DNA of 64,000 nt from BOG-908 sp964242595 (GCA_964242595.1 CAXTBC010000013.1:1-64000), one strand, 5' to 3'; counted from the first letter of the stretch, positions 38,290-47,173 are shown. Numbers and translations: made by a program. Notes: generated from the letters alone by a model not told the origin.

Positions 38290-40240
38290 CTGCCGCCGCC
38301 ACGAAGGTGACCAGGCGCGCGCCTTCCTGAACCAGCTCGTCGGCGCGCACGTGCACCGCCTCGACGACGCCGTCACGCGGCGCGGCGAAGGTCGTCTCCA
38401 CTTTCATCGCCTCTAGCACCAGCAGCCTTTGGCCCTTCACCACGGCGTCCCCGGGCTGCACGAACACGCTGCCCACGCGCGCCGGCGTGGGGGCCACAAG
38501 CCTGGCGTCGGCCGCCTCGGCATCCGCCGGCGGCGCTAAAGGGTCCGTGTGAGTAAACACCGTGTTGGCACCGTCGCGGACGATGGTGATGGTGGCACCC
38601 GCGCGCAGGATCGTCAGCCGCACCCGGGCGCCGTCCAGCAGCACGGCGCCGGGCACCAGGCGAGCCGTCACGCTGCCGTCCGGTAAGTCCAGCACCCAGG
38701 CACCGCCGCCGAATGCACGCGCGGCCACCTGCACCTGCGTGCCGTCATGCTCCAGCGACAGGCCCGCCGCAGCGCCGCCGTTCACCCGCCAGCCGTCGCC
38801 CGCGCCCCAGGGATCGGCCGGGTCTGTGGCCGCTTCGGCCAGCACGCTCAGGCAGGCGGCCGCCCACAGCGCCGGGGCCGGCGCTTCGGGCGGGGCCAGC
38901 AGATGCGGGTGGCGGGCGATAAAGCCGGTGTCGAACGCGCCGGACGCGAAATCCGGTTCGGCCACGATTCGGCGCAGCAGGGCCAAGTTGGTGCGCGGGC
39001 CGGCGATCGCGGTGCCGTCCAGCGCCCGGCGCATGTGGCGTAACGCCGCCGGCCGGTCCTCGCCCCACACGATCAGCTTGGCAATCATGGAGTCGTAGTT
39101 CGGCGTGATGGTGTCGCCGGCGACGATGCCGGTGTCCACCCGCACGTGTGGCTCGGCCGGCGGAAGCTGCAGCCAAGTCACCTTGCCGGTGGCGGGCATG
39201 AAATCGCGCTCCGGATCCTCGGCGCAGATGCGCACCTCGATCGCGTGCCCGCTGATGCCCAACTCGTCCTGCAGCTTCGGCAGCCGCTCGCCGGCCGCCA
39301 CGCGCAACTGCCACTCCACCAAGTCCTGCCCGGTGACGAACTCGGTCACCGGGTGCTCCACCTGCAGCCTGGTGTTCATCTCCATGAAGTAGAAGCGCTC
39401 GTTCTCGTAGATGAACTCCACCGTGCCGGCGCCCACGTAATCCACCGCGTGCGCGGCCGCCACCGCCGCCTCGCCCAGCGCCTGACGCTGCGCGGCGCTG
39501 ATGCTGGGCCCTGGGGACTCTTCGACCACTTTCTGGTGGCGGCGCTGGACGGAGCAATCGCGTTCGAACAGCGAGACGCAGTTGCCGTGCGTGTCGGCGA
39601 ACACCTGCACCTCGATGTGCCGCGGGCGGGTGAGGTACTTCTCAACCAGCATGCGGTCGTCGCCGAACGCGGCACGCGCCTCGCCGCGCGCGCGGTCCAG
39701 CGCCTCGGCCAGGTCCGCCGCGCGCTCCACCACCCGCATGCCGCGGCCGCCGCCGCCGGCCGAGGCCTTCAGCAGCACGGGAAAGCCGATGCGGGCGGCT
39801 TCCCGCCCCAGGATCTCGGCCGACTGCTCCTGGCCGTGGTAGCCGGGCACCAGCGGCACGCCGGAGGCCTGCATCAGCGCCTTGGACTCCGCCTTGCTGC
39901 CCATGGCACGGATGGAGGACGGGCGCGGCCCGATGAACACCAGGCCCGCATCCGCGCAGGCCTGGGCGAAATCCGCGTTCTCCGAGAGGAACCCGTAGCC
40001 GGGGTGGATGGCCTGCGCGCCGGCCCGCAGCGCGGCCGCGATGATGGCCTCGCCACGCAGGTAGCTCTGCCGCGCCGGCGCCGGGCCTATCGCGTAAGCC
40101 TCGTCGGCCAGCGCCACGTGCAGCGCGCCTGCGTCAGCCTCGGAGAACACCGCCACCGTCGCCACGCCCATCCGCCGCGCCGTGGCCATCACGCGGCAGG
40201 CGATCTCGCCGCGGTTGGCGACCAGGATCTTGCCAAACAT
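38276..40240 (-). CDS. 3-methylcrotonyl-CoA carboxylase, biotin-containing alpha subunit
   Basis: 654 residues. Biotin carboxylase domain (MFGKILVANRGEIACRVMAT, ATP-grasp loop KASAGGGGRGMRVVE, EMNTRLQVEHPVTE) is at about 1-445. A linker domain follows, and a biotinyl domain has the modified Lys at K613 in LEAMKVET. Most biotin proteins have AMKM, so the Val after the Lys is a small variation that some acyl-CoA carboxylases share. It carboxylates biotin with ATP and bicarbonate for transfer by the beta subunit, six bases upstream. Context (HMG-CoA lyase, isovaleryl-CoA dehydrogenase) favours methylcrotonyl-CoA over propionyl-CoA. Confidence 0.9.
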   Translation of the reverse strand: MFGKILVANRGEIACRVMATARRMGVATVAVFSEADAGALHVALADEAYAIGPAPARQSYLRGEAIIAAALRAGAQAIHPGYGFLSENADFAQACADAGLVFIGPRPSSIRAMGSKAESKALMQASGVPLVPGYHGQEQSAEILGREAARIGFPVLLKASAGGGGRGMRVVERAADLAEALDRARGEARAAFGDDRMLVEKYLTRPRHIEVQVFADTHGNCVSLFERDCSVQRRHQKVVEESPGPSISAAQRQALGEAAVAAAHAVDYVGAGTVEFIYENERFYFMEMNTRLQVEHPVTEFVTGQDLVEWQLRVAAGERLPKLQDELGISGHAIEVRICAEDPERDFMPATGKVTWLQLPPAEPHVRVDTGIVAGDTITPNYDSMIAKLIVWGEDRPAALRHMRRALDGTAIAGPRTNLALLRRIVAEPDFASGAFDTGFIARHPHLLAPPEAPAPALWAAACLSVLAEAATDPADPWGAGDGWRVNGGAAAGLSLEHDGTQVQVAARAFGGGAWVLDLPDGSVTARLVPGAVLLDGARVRLTILRAGATITIVRDGANTVFTHTDPLAPPADAEAADARLVAPTPARVGSVFVQPGDAVVKGQRLLVLEAMKVETTFAAPRDGVVEAVHVRADELVQEGARLVTFVAAADGGA

Positions 40241-40245
40241 CCGCG

Positions 40246-41832
40246 TCACATCCTGAACAGGCCGAAGCGCGTCGGCTCGATCGGCGCGTTCAGCGCCGCC
40301 GAGATCGACAGGCCCAGCACGCGACGCGTCTGCGCGGGGTCGATCACGCCGTCGTCCCACAGCCTGGCAGACGCGTAGTAGGGATGGCCCTGCGTCTCGT
40401 ACTGCGCACGGATCGGCGCCTTGAACGCCTCTTCGTCCTCGCCCGGCCACGTGCGCCCGCCGCGCTCGATGCCGTCCCTGCGCACCTGCGCCAGCACGGA
40501 GGCGGCCTGCTCGCCGCCCATCACGCCGATGCGCGCGTTGGGCCACATCCACAGGAAACGCGGCGAGTAGGCACGCCCGCACATGCCGTAATTGCCGGCG
40601 CCGAAGCTGCCGCCGATCACCACGGTGAACTTCGGCACGTTGGCGGTGGCCACCGCCGTCACCAGCTTGGCGCCATCCTTGGCGATGCCGCCGGCCTCGT
40701 ATTTCTGCCCCACCATGAAGCCGGTGATGTTCTGCAGGAACACCAGCGGGATGCCGCGCTGGCAACACAGCTCGATGAAGTGGGCGCCCTTCTTGGCGCT
40801 CTCGCCGAACAGGATGCCGTTGTTGGCGATGATGCCCACGGGAAAGCCCCAGACATGCGCAAAGCCGGTCACCAGCGTGGGGCCGTACAGCGCCTTGAAC
40901 TCGTCCAGCACGCTGGCGTCTACGATGCGGGCGATGATGTCGCGCACTTCGAACGGGCGGCGCCGGTCGGCCGAGACGATGCCGTAAATCTCCTCGGGGT
41001 CGTGCAGCGGCTCGGCAGGCGCCTGCATCGCTACGGATACCGTCTTGGTGGTGTTCAGCCGGCCGACGATGTTGCGGGCGATGCCCAGCGCGTGCGCGTC
41101 GTTCTGCGCGTAGTGGTCCGTGACACCTGAGGTGCGGCAATGCAGGTCCGCCCCGCCCAGATCCTCCGCCGTCACCACCTCGCCTGTAGCCGCGCGCACC
41201 AGCGGCGGCCCGCCGAGGAAGATGGTGCCCTGATTGCGCACGATCACGCTCTCGTCGGCCATCGCGGGCACGTAGGCGCCGCCGGCGGTGCAGGAGCCCA
41301 TCACGACGGCCACCTGCGCGATGCCCTGCGCGGACATGTTAGCCTGGTTGAAGAAGATGCGGCCGAAATGCTCGCGGTCGGGAAACACCTCGTCCTGGTT
41401 GGGCAGGTTGGCGCCGCCCGAATCGACCAGGTAGACGCAGGGGAGGCGGTTCTGCGCGGCGATCTCCTGCGCGCGCAGGTGTTTCTTCACGGTCAGCGGA
41501 AAGTACGTGCCGCCCTTCACGGTGGCGTCGTTGGCCACCACCATGCACTCCCGCCCGCTCACCCGCCCGATGCCGGCGATGATGCCGGCCGCGGGCACCT
41601 CGTCGTTGTACATCCCGTGCGCGGCCAGCTGGCCCACCTCGAGAAACGGGCTCAGAGGGTCCAGCAGCGCACGCACGCGCTCGCGCGGCAGCAGCTTGCC
41701 GCGGGCGGCATGGCGCTGGCGCGCAGCCTCTCCGCCGCCCACGCGCACGCGCGCCGCCACGGCGTTGAGGTCGGTCACCAGGGCGCGCATGGCTTCCGCG
41801 TTGGCCTGGAACTCTGGGGTTGTCGGGTCCAT
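40246..41832 (-). CDS. 3-methylcrotonyl-CoA carboxylase, carboxyltransferase beta subunit
   Basis: 528 residues from MDPTTPEFQANAEAM. The N-terminal carboxyltransferase half has CVYLVDSGGANLPNQDEVFP and SCTAGGAYVPAMADESVIV. The C-terminal half has FLQNITGFMVGQKYEAGGIA, IGGSFGAGNYGMCGRAY and RIGVMGGEQAASVLAQV. The GGANLPNQ segment is characteristic of methylcrotonyl-CoA carboxylases. It transfers the carboxyl group to methylcrotonyl-CoA. It is divergent from the isovaleryl-CoA dehydrogenase gene across a region that contains an A repeat and the scaffold gap. Confidence 0.92.
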   Translation of the reverse strand: MDPTTPEFQANAEAMRALVTDLNAVAARVRVGGGEAARQRHAARGKLLPRERVRALLDPLSPFLEVGQLAAHGMYNDEVPAAGIIAGIGRVSGRECMVVANDATVKGGTYFPLTVKKHLRAQEIAAQNRLPCVYLVDSGGANLPNQDEVFPDREHFGRIFFNQANMSAQGIAQVAVVMGSCTAGGAYVPAMADESVIVRNQGTIFLGGPPLVRAATGEVVTAEDLGGADLHCRTSGVTDHYAQNDAHALGIARNIVGRLNTTKTVSVAMQAPAEPLHDPEEIYGIVSADRRRPFEVRDIIARIVDASVLDEFKALYGPTLVTGFAHVWGFPVGIIANNGILFGESAKKGAHFIELCCQRGIPLVFLQNITGFMVGQKYEAGGIAKDGAKLVTAVATANVPKFTVVIGGSFGAGNYGMCGRAYSPRFLWMWPNARIGVMGGEQAASVLAQVRRDGIERGGRTWPGEDEEAFKAPIRAQYETQGHPYYASARLWDDGVIDPAQTRRVLGLSISAALNAPIEPTRFGLFRM

Positions 41833-41856
41833 CGGCGTCAGACTGGTTCCAGGGGA

Positions 41857-42024
41857 GGAAGGAAGCAAGGCCTTCTTTTTTGAAAAAAAGAAGCAAAAAA
41901 CTTTTATTACTTTAGTGCGCGGCGTCCGGCTAACATTCGCCACGCAATAAACAGAGTAAAAGTTTTTTGCTTCTTTTTTTCAAAAAAGAAGCGCTTTCTT
42001 CCTTCCCCTTTGCTAGCCGAACAC
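41857..42024. repeat. A/T-rich paired-hairpin repeat (family A), copy 4, ending at gap
   Basis: Arms GGCCTTCTTTTTTGAAAAAA and AAAGTTTTTTGCTTCTTTTT...AAGAAGCGC, then CTTTGCTAGCCGAACAC up to the run of Ns. The 55 bases at 41,970-42,024 recur exactly after the gap. Confidence 0.85.
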
Positions 42025-42124
42025 NNNNNNNNNNNNNNNNNNNNNNNNNNNNNNNNNNNNNNNNNNNNNNNNNNNNNNNNNNNNNNNNNNNNNNNNNNNN
42101 NNNNNNNNNNNNNNNNNNNNNNNN
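42025..42124. other. Scaffold gap (100 N)
   Basis: Exactly 100 Ns, the conventional placeholder for a gap of unknown size. The flanks are identical over 55 bases, so it probably hides no unique sequence. Confidence 0.95.
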
Positions 42125-42179
42125 CTTCTTTTTTTCAAAAAAGAAGCGCTTTCTTCCTTCCCCTTTGCTAGCCGAACAC
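42125..42179. repeat. Exact duplicate of the sequence before the gap
   Basis: It matches 41,970-42,024 base for base, including the run of seven T and six A. It is most simply the same genomic copy seen at the ends of two contigs. Confidence 0.9.
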
Positions 42180-42222
42180 CCCACATGCCAGACCATTCCA
42201 TCCGGCACACAGGGCAGCACAC

Positions 42223-43380
42223 ATGATCGGCCTCAGCTTCGACCTTGGCGAGAACGGCGACGCCCTGCGCGACACCGTCGCCCGCTTCGCCGCCGCCGAG
42301 ATCGCGCCCCGCGCCGCCGAAATCGACCGCACCAACGACTTCCCCGCCGACCTCTGGCGGAAACTGGGCGACCTGGGCCTGCTGGGTATCACCGCGCAGG
42401 AGGAATACGGCGGGTCGGGCCTGGGCTACCTGGACCATGTGATCGCCATGGAGGAGATCAGCCGCGCCTCGGCCTCGGTGGGACTGTCCTACGGCGCGCA
42501 TTCCAACCTCTGCGTCAACCAGCTCGCCCGCAACGGCAACGCCGCCCAGAAGCAGCGCTACCTGCCCCGCCTGATCAGCGGCGAGCACGTGGGCGCGCTA
42601 GCGATGAGCGAGCCCGGTGCAGGCTCGGATGTGGTGGGCATGAAGGGCCGCGCCGAGCAGCGCGGCGAGCGCTTCGTGCTGAACGGCAACAAGATGTGGA
42701 TCACCAACGGCCCGAACGCGGACGTGCTGGTGGTGTACATGAAGACCGACCCGCAGGCCGGCCCGCGCGGCATCACTGCCTTCATCATCGAGCGCGGCAT
42801 GGCGGGTTTTTCCACCGCGCCGAAGCTGGACAAGCTGGGCATGCGCGGCAGCAACACCTGCGAGCTGGTGTTCGAGGATTGCGAGGTGCCGGCAGAGAAC
42901 GTACTGGGCAGCGTGGGCCGCGGCGTGGGTGTGCTGATGAGCGGGCTGGATTACGAGCGCGCCGTGCTGGCCGCGGGTCCGCTGGGCATCCTGCAGGCCT
43001 GCCTGGACGTGGTGATGCCATACGTGCACGAACGCAAGCAGTTCGGCCAGCCGATCGGCGAGTTCCAGCTGATCCAGGGCAAGATCGCCGACATGTACAC
43101 CATGACGAACGCCGTGCGTGCCTACGTGTACGCCGTGGCCCGTGCCTGCGACCAGGGGCGCACGACACGCAAGGATGCCGCCGGCGCCATCCTGTTTGCC
43201 GCCGAACGCGCCACGCAGGCGGCGCTCGACGCGATCCAGATCCTGGGCGGCAACGGCTACATCAACGATTACCCGACCGGGCGTCTGCTGCGGGACGCGA
43301 AGCTGTACGAAATCGGGGCAGGGACGAGCGAGATTCGACGGATGTTGATCGGGCGGGAGCTGTTCATGGAGACAGCGTAA
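42223..43380 (+). CDS. Isovaleryl-CoA dehydrogenase
   Basis: 385 residues, acyl-CoA dehydrogenase fold. EYGGSGLGYLDHVIAMEEIS, ALAMSEPGAGSDVVGMK, KMWITNGPNADVLVVYMKTD and QILGGNGYINDYPTGRLLRD are standard blocks. The catalytic Glu sits at E245 (SGLDYERAVLA), the internal-helix position that distinguishes isovaleryl-CoA dehydrogenases from most acyl-CoA dehydrogenases. It converts isovaleryl-CoA to methylcrotonyl-CoA and passes electrons to ETF. It is divergent from the carboxylase genes and followed by an A repeat. Confidence 0.93.
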   Translation: MIGLSFDLGENGDALRDTVARFAAAEIAPRAAEIDRTNDFPADLWRKLGDLGLLGITAQEEYGGSGLGYLDHVIAMEEISRASASVGLSYGAHSNLCVNQLARNGNAAQKQRYLPRLISGEHVGALAMSEPGAGSDVVGMKGRAEQRGERFVLNGNKMWITNGPNADVLVVYMKTDPQAGPRGITAFIIERGMAGFSTAPKLDKLGMRGSNTCELVFEDCEVPAENVLGSVGRGVGVLMSGLDYERAVLAAGPLGILQACLDVVMPYVHERKQFGQPIGEFQLIQGKIADMYTMTNAVRAYVYAVARACDQGRTTRKDAAGAILFAAERATQAALDAIQILGGNGYINDYPTGRLLRDAKLYEIGAGTSEIRRMLIGRELFMETA

Positions 43381-43504
43381 GGAAGAGTTCTTTTTTTGAA
43401 AAAAAGAACCAAAAAACTTTTGCTCCCTGTCGGGTGGTTCAGGGTAGAGGCGCGACAGCGGAGTCAAAGTCTTTTGCCTCTTTTCTTCAGAAAAGAAGAC
43501 TCTC
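43381..43504. repeat. A/T-rich paired-hairpin repeat (family A), copy 5
   Basis: It starts directly at the stop of the isovaleryl-CoA dehydrogenase gene: GTTCTTTTTTTGAAAAAAAG, a core with CTCCCTGTCGGGTGGTTCAG and GCGCGACAGCGGAG, then the right arm TCTTTTCTTCAGAAAAGAAG. Confidence 0.85.
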
Positions 43505-43565
43505 CTTAAACCAGCCCGCCCCGCACGGGTTGGAGGAAGCGTAACTCACCTCAGGTCTACCCGCG

Positions 43566-44756
43566 ATGACAGACACCAACCGCCGCGCCGTGCTCACCGC
43601 GGCTGCCGCCCTGGCGGCAATGGCCGCGGCGCCGGAACCCAAGCTGGGCAACAAGGGTGCCACCGACCCAGGCCCGCACGATGCCGCGCGTGACGCCGAG
43701 GGCCCGGACTTGCTGGCCGCTCCCAGCACGGACCACGGCACCGTGCCCAACCTGCGCTTCTCCTTCTCGGACGCGCACAACCGGCTCGAACCGGGCGGCT
43801 GGTCGCGCGAGGTGACGGTGCGCGAACTGCCCGCCAGCAAGAGCATGGCCGGCGTGAACATGCGCCTGACCGCCGGCGGCATACGGGAAATGCACTGGCA
43901 CAAGCAGGCCGAGTGGGCCTACATGATCTACGGCAACGCCCGCATCACGCTGGTCGACCAGAACGGCCGCAACTTCGCCGACGACGTGACGAAGGGCGAC
44001 CTGTGGTACTTCCCCGGCGGCCTGCCGCACTCCATCCAGGGCCTGGGGCCTGACGGCTGCGAGTTCCTGCTGGTGTTCCCCGATGGCGAGTTCAGCGAGA
44101 ACAGCACGTTCCTGCTGACGGACTGGTTAAGCCATGTGCCGCGCGAGGTCCTGGCCAAGAACTTCGGTGTGCCGGCAACAGCCTTTGCCAAGCTGCCCGA
44201 TAAGGAGCTGTACATCTTCCAGAGCGAGGTGCCGCCCGCCTTGGCGCAGGACCATGTGGCCGACCCTGCCGGCACAACGCCCGCCACGTTCAAGCACGCC
44301 ATGCTGGCCCAGGTGCCGCAGCGCACGAAGTGGGGCACCGTGCGCATCACGGACACCACTAACTTCCCAATTTCAGATGAGGTAGCTGCGGCGCTGGTTG
44401 AGATCGAGCCTGGCGGGATGCGGGAATTGCACTGGCACCCCTTCGCCGACGAGTGGCAGTATTGGCTATCCGGCGAGGCGCGCATGGGCGTGTTCCTCTC
44501 GGGCGCCAAGGCCCGGACGTTCGACATGCGGGCCGGCGACGTGGGCTTCGTGCCCAAGAGCAGCGGCCACTGGATCGAGAACCGCGGCACCACCACGGCC
44601 ACCTACCTGGAGCTGTTCCCCTCGGACCGCTACACGGACGTGTCGGCGGACCAGTGGATGGCGCTGACGCCGCCGGAACTGGTTCAGGCGCATCTGCATC
44701 TGCCTGAGGATGCTTTGGCGGCGTTGCGGAAGGCTAAGCAGCCTGTGACGGGGTAG
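43566..44756 (+). CDS. Bicupin oxalate decarboxylase, exported
   Basis: 396 residues with two cupin domains. N-terminal metal site: EMHWHKQAEWAYMIYGN with GDLWYFPGGLPHSIQG. C-terminal site: ELHWHPFADEWQYWLSG with GDVGFVPKSSGHWIEN. The lid loop SENST is at residues 177-181; in B. subtilis OxdC the Glu of this loop decides decarboxylation over oxidation, and it is present here (E178). Residues 1-24 carry NRRAVLTAAAALAAMAAAP, a twin-arginine-like signal, so the folded Mn enzyme is probably exported by Tat. It converts oxalate to formate and CO2. No formate dehydrogenase or oxalate transporter is adjacent. Confidence 0.9.
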   Translation: MTDTNRRAVLTAAAALAAMAAAPEPKLGNKGATDPGPHDAARDAEGPDLLAAPSTDHGTVPNLRFSFSDAHNRLEPGGWSREVTVRELPASKSMAGVNMRLTAGGIREMHWHKQAEWAYMIYGNARITLVDQNGRNFADDVTKGDLWYFPGGLPHSIQGLGPDGCEFLLVFPDGEFSENSTFLLTDWLSHVPREVLAKNFGVPATAFAKLPDKELYIFQSEVPPALAQDHVADPAGTTPATFKHAMLAQVPQRTKWGTVRITDTTNFPISDEVAAALVEIEPGGMRELHWHPFADEWQYWLSGEARMGVFLSGAKARTFDMRAGDVGFVPKSSGHWIENRGTTTATYLELFPSDRYTDVSADQWMALTPPELVQAHLHLPEDALAALRKAKQPVTG

Positions 44757-44757
44757 G

Positions 44758-44890
44758 GGAAGAAGGCCTTCTTTTTGAAGAAAAGAAGCAAAGACTTTGA
44801 CTCCGTTGTCGCGCTTTTGCCCTGAACCGTCCGACAGGGCGCAAATTTTTTTTGTTTCTCTTTTCAAAAAAGAAAGCGCTTGCTTTCTAC
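44758..44890. repeat. A/T-rich paired-hairpin repeat (family A), copy 6
   Basis: Arms AAGGCCTTCTTTTTGAAGAA and GTTTCTCTTTTCAAAAAAGA; the core has the same orientation as copy 3. It lies tail to tail between the oxalate decarboxylase and dehalogenase genes, and its right arm encodes the stop of the latter. Confidence 0.85.
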
Positions 44891-45589
44891 CTCGTCTGCC
44901 AACGCTCCAAGATCCGCCACGCTCAAATCCCAACTCCCTTTCTGCACCACCGGCGACGCAGAAGGTCCATGCTCCAGCGGTCGTTTCACGAAGCACGTGC
45001 GCAGGCCACAGCCGCGCGCGGCCTCCAGGTCGCTCTCATGGGCGGCTACCATGCACAGCTCCTCCGGCCGCATCGCCAGCACCTCGGCCGTGCGCAAATA
45101 GGCTTCCGGCATCGGCTTGTAAGCCTGCACCACCTCGGCGCCCAGGATCGCGTCCCATGGCAGGCCGGCACGCTTGGCCATGTCCAGCATAAGCACGATG
45201 TTGCCGTTGGACAGCGGCGCGATGATGGCGTGCTGCTTCAGGCGCGACAGGCCGGCAACCGAGTCCGGCCAGGGATCCAGGTGGTGCCAGGCGAGGTTCA
45301 GCACGTCCAGTTCGGCCGCTGGCACCTGGTCGGGGTCGATCCCGAATTCCTGCAAGGTGGCGCCCAGGTTTTCCCGGTGCAGCACGTCCAGCCGGGTGAA
45401 CGGCCGGCGGCCGCTCCTCACCTCCTCCATCGAGGGCGCGTAGCGCCGCCGCCACGCATCGGCAAACGCACCGGCATCCGCGTCCGGGTGGCCGTGGCGC
45501 GCCAGGAACGGCCCTGCCTCGCGCGCGACGCCACTGCGCCAGTCCACGACTGTGCCGAACACGTCGAAGACGAAGGCGCGTAAGCGCAT
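44864..45589 (-). CDS. Haloacid dehalogenase type II (HAD superfamily)
   Basis: 241 residues. The nucleophile motif FVFDVFGTVVDWRSG (D9) with VDWR is typical of L-2-haloacid dehalogenase-like proteins. APLSNGNIVLMLDMAKRAGL supplies motif II (Ser/Asn), and Lys in VQAYKPMPEAYL and MVAAHESDLEAARGCGL supply motifs III and IV. It hydrolyses small 2-halo acids or a related hydroxy or phosphate compound. The start overlaps the stop of the next gene upstream (ATGA). The C-terminal ESKRFLF and its stop come from the A repeat. Confidence 0.88.
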   Translation of the reverse strand: MRLRAFVFDVFGTVVDWRSGVAREAGPFLARHGHPDADAGAFADAWRRRYAPSMEEVRSGRRPFTRLDVLHRENLGATLQEFGIDPDQVPAAELDVLNLAWHHLDPWPDSVAGLSRLKQHAIIAPLSNGNIVLMLDMAKRAGLPWDAILGAEVVQAYKPMPEAYLRTAEVLAMRPEELCMVAAHESDLEAARGCGLRTCFVKRPLEHGPSASPVVQKGSWDLSVADLGALADEVESKRFLF

Positions 45590-46053
45590 CAGGCCCCGAC
45601 CCTGCTGGTGGGCTGGATGAGCGCCGCGTCCGAATCGGCCAGCCGCACCACGATGGAGGCAGGGTGCTCGCCGCTTTCGAGGATGACCGGGAAGTGGAAA
45701 CCGCAATAGCCGTCGCCAAGGCCGGCCTCGGCCAGGTCGCCCCTGAAGATTTCCACGCGTCCGGAGCCCACGCAGCGCGGTCCGCAAAACGCCAGCACCA
45801 GGTGCTCGCGCACCTTGTAGGGGCCGGCGTAGATCCAGCCGGACACCAACTTGTCGTGCGCCACCTCGATCGCCCCGCGTATCACCTTGGCCTCTCCCGT
45901 CTCAACCTGGGCGTGAACATCGCCCTTGATGGCGGCCACTACCCGCTTTTTTGCCGGTTGTCGAAGCCTGCCGCGTCCCGTGAAGAAAAGCCTTTCGGAA
46001 GGACAAGCAAGATACCAAACGAAGAATACACGGTCGCAGCGCGTGAACGTCAC
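45589..46053 (-). CDS. Conserved hypothetical protein
   Basis: Up to 154 residues from GTG, though the first 35 look unlike protein and a start near residue 37 (VVAAIKGDVH) is possible. The core EVAHDKLVSGWIYAGPYKVR and EHLVLAFCGPRCVGSGRVEI, then GDLAEAGLGDGYCGFHFPV, resembles a small beta domain with the pattern RGW...DL..AG.GDG..GF..P that I associate with acetobacterial surface-polysaccharide proteins. This assignment is from memory of a pattern and is weak. It is coupled to the dehalogenase gene by an ATGA overlap. No signal peptide is visible. Confidence 0.55.
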   Translation of the reverse strand: MTFTRCDRVFFVWYLACPSERLFFTGRGRLRQPAKKRVVAAIKGDVHAQVETGEAKVIRGAIEVAHDKLVSGWIYAGPYKVREHLVLAFCGPRCVGSGRVEIFRGDLAEAGLGDGYCGFHFPVILESGEHPASIVVRLADSDAALIQPTSRVGA

Positions 46054-46235
46054 GGCGTAGCCTCACTATGGCGGCGGGATCTCCAGGTTCTGTCACGCGC
46101 ATGGGTGCTGCGCATAACGGTTTGAGGCAAAGCCTCAGGCTTCCTTCAAGAAACTCCGTTCAAGAGGTCCCGCACGCCTTGCAAACCACCCGAGGTATGG
46201 CCGAAACCCCGTCCTGCAAACAACGGAGACGCCCC

Positions 46236-46952
46236 ATGCAGGCAAAGACCCTCGGCTACCAGGCAGGCGGATTGAGCATGAAGGGCCACTTGTGCGTTCC
46301 TGACGAAGCCGGCGCCCGGCCCGGAGTGCTGGTGTTCCCCGAAGCCTTCGGCCTGGGCGCCAATGCAAAGGAACGCGCCGAGCGCCTGGCCGGGCTCGGC
46401 TACGTGGCCCTCGCGGCCGACCTGCACGGCGAGCAATACAACGCGGCCGGGCTGGAGGAGGCGCTGGGCCTGCTCGCACCGATGCGCGCCGACACGTCCA
46501 TCACCCGCGCCCGCGCCGGCGGTGCGCTGGAGGCGCTGCTGGCCCAGCCGGGCGTGGACCCGGGCCGTATCGCCGCCATCGGCTTCTGCTTCGGCGGCAC
46601 CATGGCGCTGGAGCTGGCGCGTGGCGGCGCCGCCGTGCACGCCGTGGTGGGCTTCCACAGCGGCCTGGCCACGCCGGCGCCGCAGGATGCCAGGAACATT
46701 ACCGGCCGCGTGCTGGTGTGCATCGGCGCGAACGACCCGAGCATCGACGGCGACCAGCGCGCGGCGTTCGAGCGCGAGATGCGCGATGGGCAGGTGAACT
46801 GGCAGATGAACGTGTACGGCAACACGGTGCACAGCTTCACCAACAAGGAGGCGGACAAGCTTGGACGCCCGGAGTTCGCTGCCTACAACAGGCAGACGGA
46901 TGAGCAGTCCTGGGCCTCGATGATTTCGTTGTTTGACGAGGTTTTCAAGTAG
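46236..46952 (+). CDS. Dienelactone hydrolase family protein
   Basis: 238 residues. The nucleophile is cysteine, C118 in IGFCFGGTMALELARGG; the acid is in CIGANDPSIDGDQ and the base His in NTVHSFTN. The ordered Cys-Asp-His triad is that of dienelactone hydrolases, which open lactone rings in chlorocatechol breakdown, though most homologues have unknown substrates. VLVFPEAFGLGANAKERAER gives the lid and substrate Glu region. Start at 46,236 follows ACGGAGAC. It is transcribed away from the dehalogenase pair and is followed by a GC-rich B repeat. Confidence 0.88.
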   Translation: MQAKTLGYQAGGLSMKGHLCVPDEAGARPGVLVFPEAFGLGANAKERAERLAGLGYVALAADLHGEQYNAAGLEEALGLLAPMRADTSITRARAGGALEALLAQPGVDPGRIAAIGFCFGGTMALELARGGAAVHAVVGFHSGLATPAPQDARNITGRVLVCIGANDPSIDGDQRAAFEREMRDGQVNWQMNVYGNTVHSFTNKEADKLGRPEFAAYNRQTDEQSWASMISLFDEVFK

Positions 46953-46987
46953 ACAGCAGGGACTAAGATCCTGACGTCATGAAGCCT

Positions 46988-47137
46988 GGGCTCTGCCCCA
47001 AACCCGTCGTGCGCAGCAAGCACTCGCATGACGGGCCTAGAGGCCTGAGGTCTTCATCTGTTTAGGACGCCTAACGAACAGGTTTTAAGGACTAGTCCTT
47101 AGCGGGGTCCAGGGGCAGAGCCCCTGGCCTTCCTAAA
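46988..47137. repeat. GC-rich repeat (family B), near-complete copy
   Basis: It reads from GGGCTCTGCCCCAAACC to CCAGGGGCAGAGCCCCTGG, with ACAGGTTTTAAGGACTAGTC in between. The orientation is opposite to the copy at 56,560. It contains self-complementary blocks (GGCCTAGAGGCC-like, AAGGACTAGTCCTT) able to fold, and lies tail to tail between the dienelactone hydrolase and peroxiredoxin genes. Confidence 0.8.
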
Positions 47138-47173
47138 AAGTCAGCACCATCACAAGCCCCTGCCGCGTCTCCC

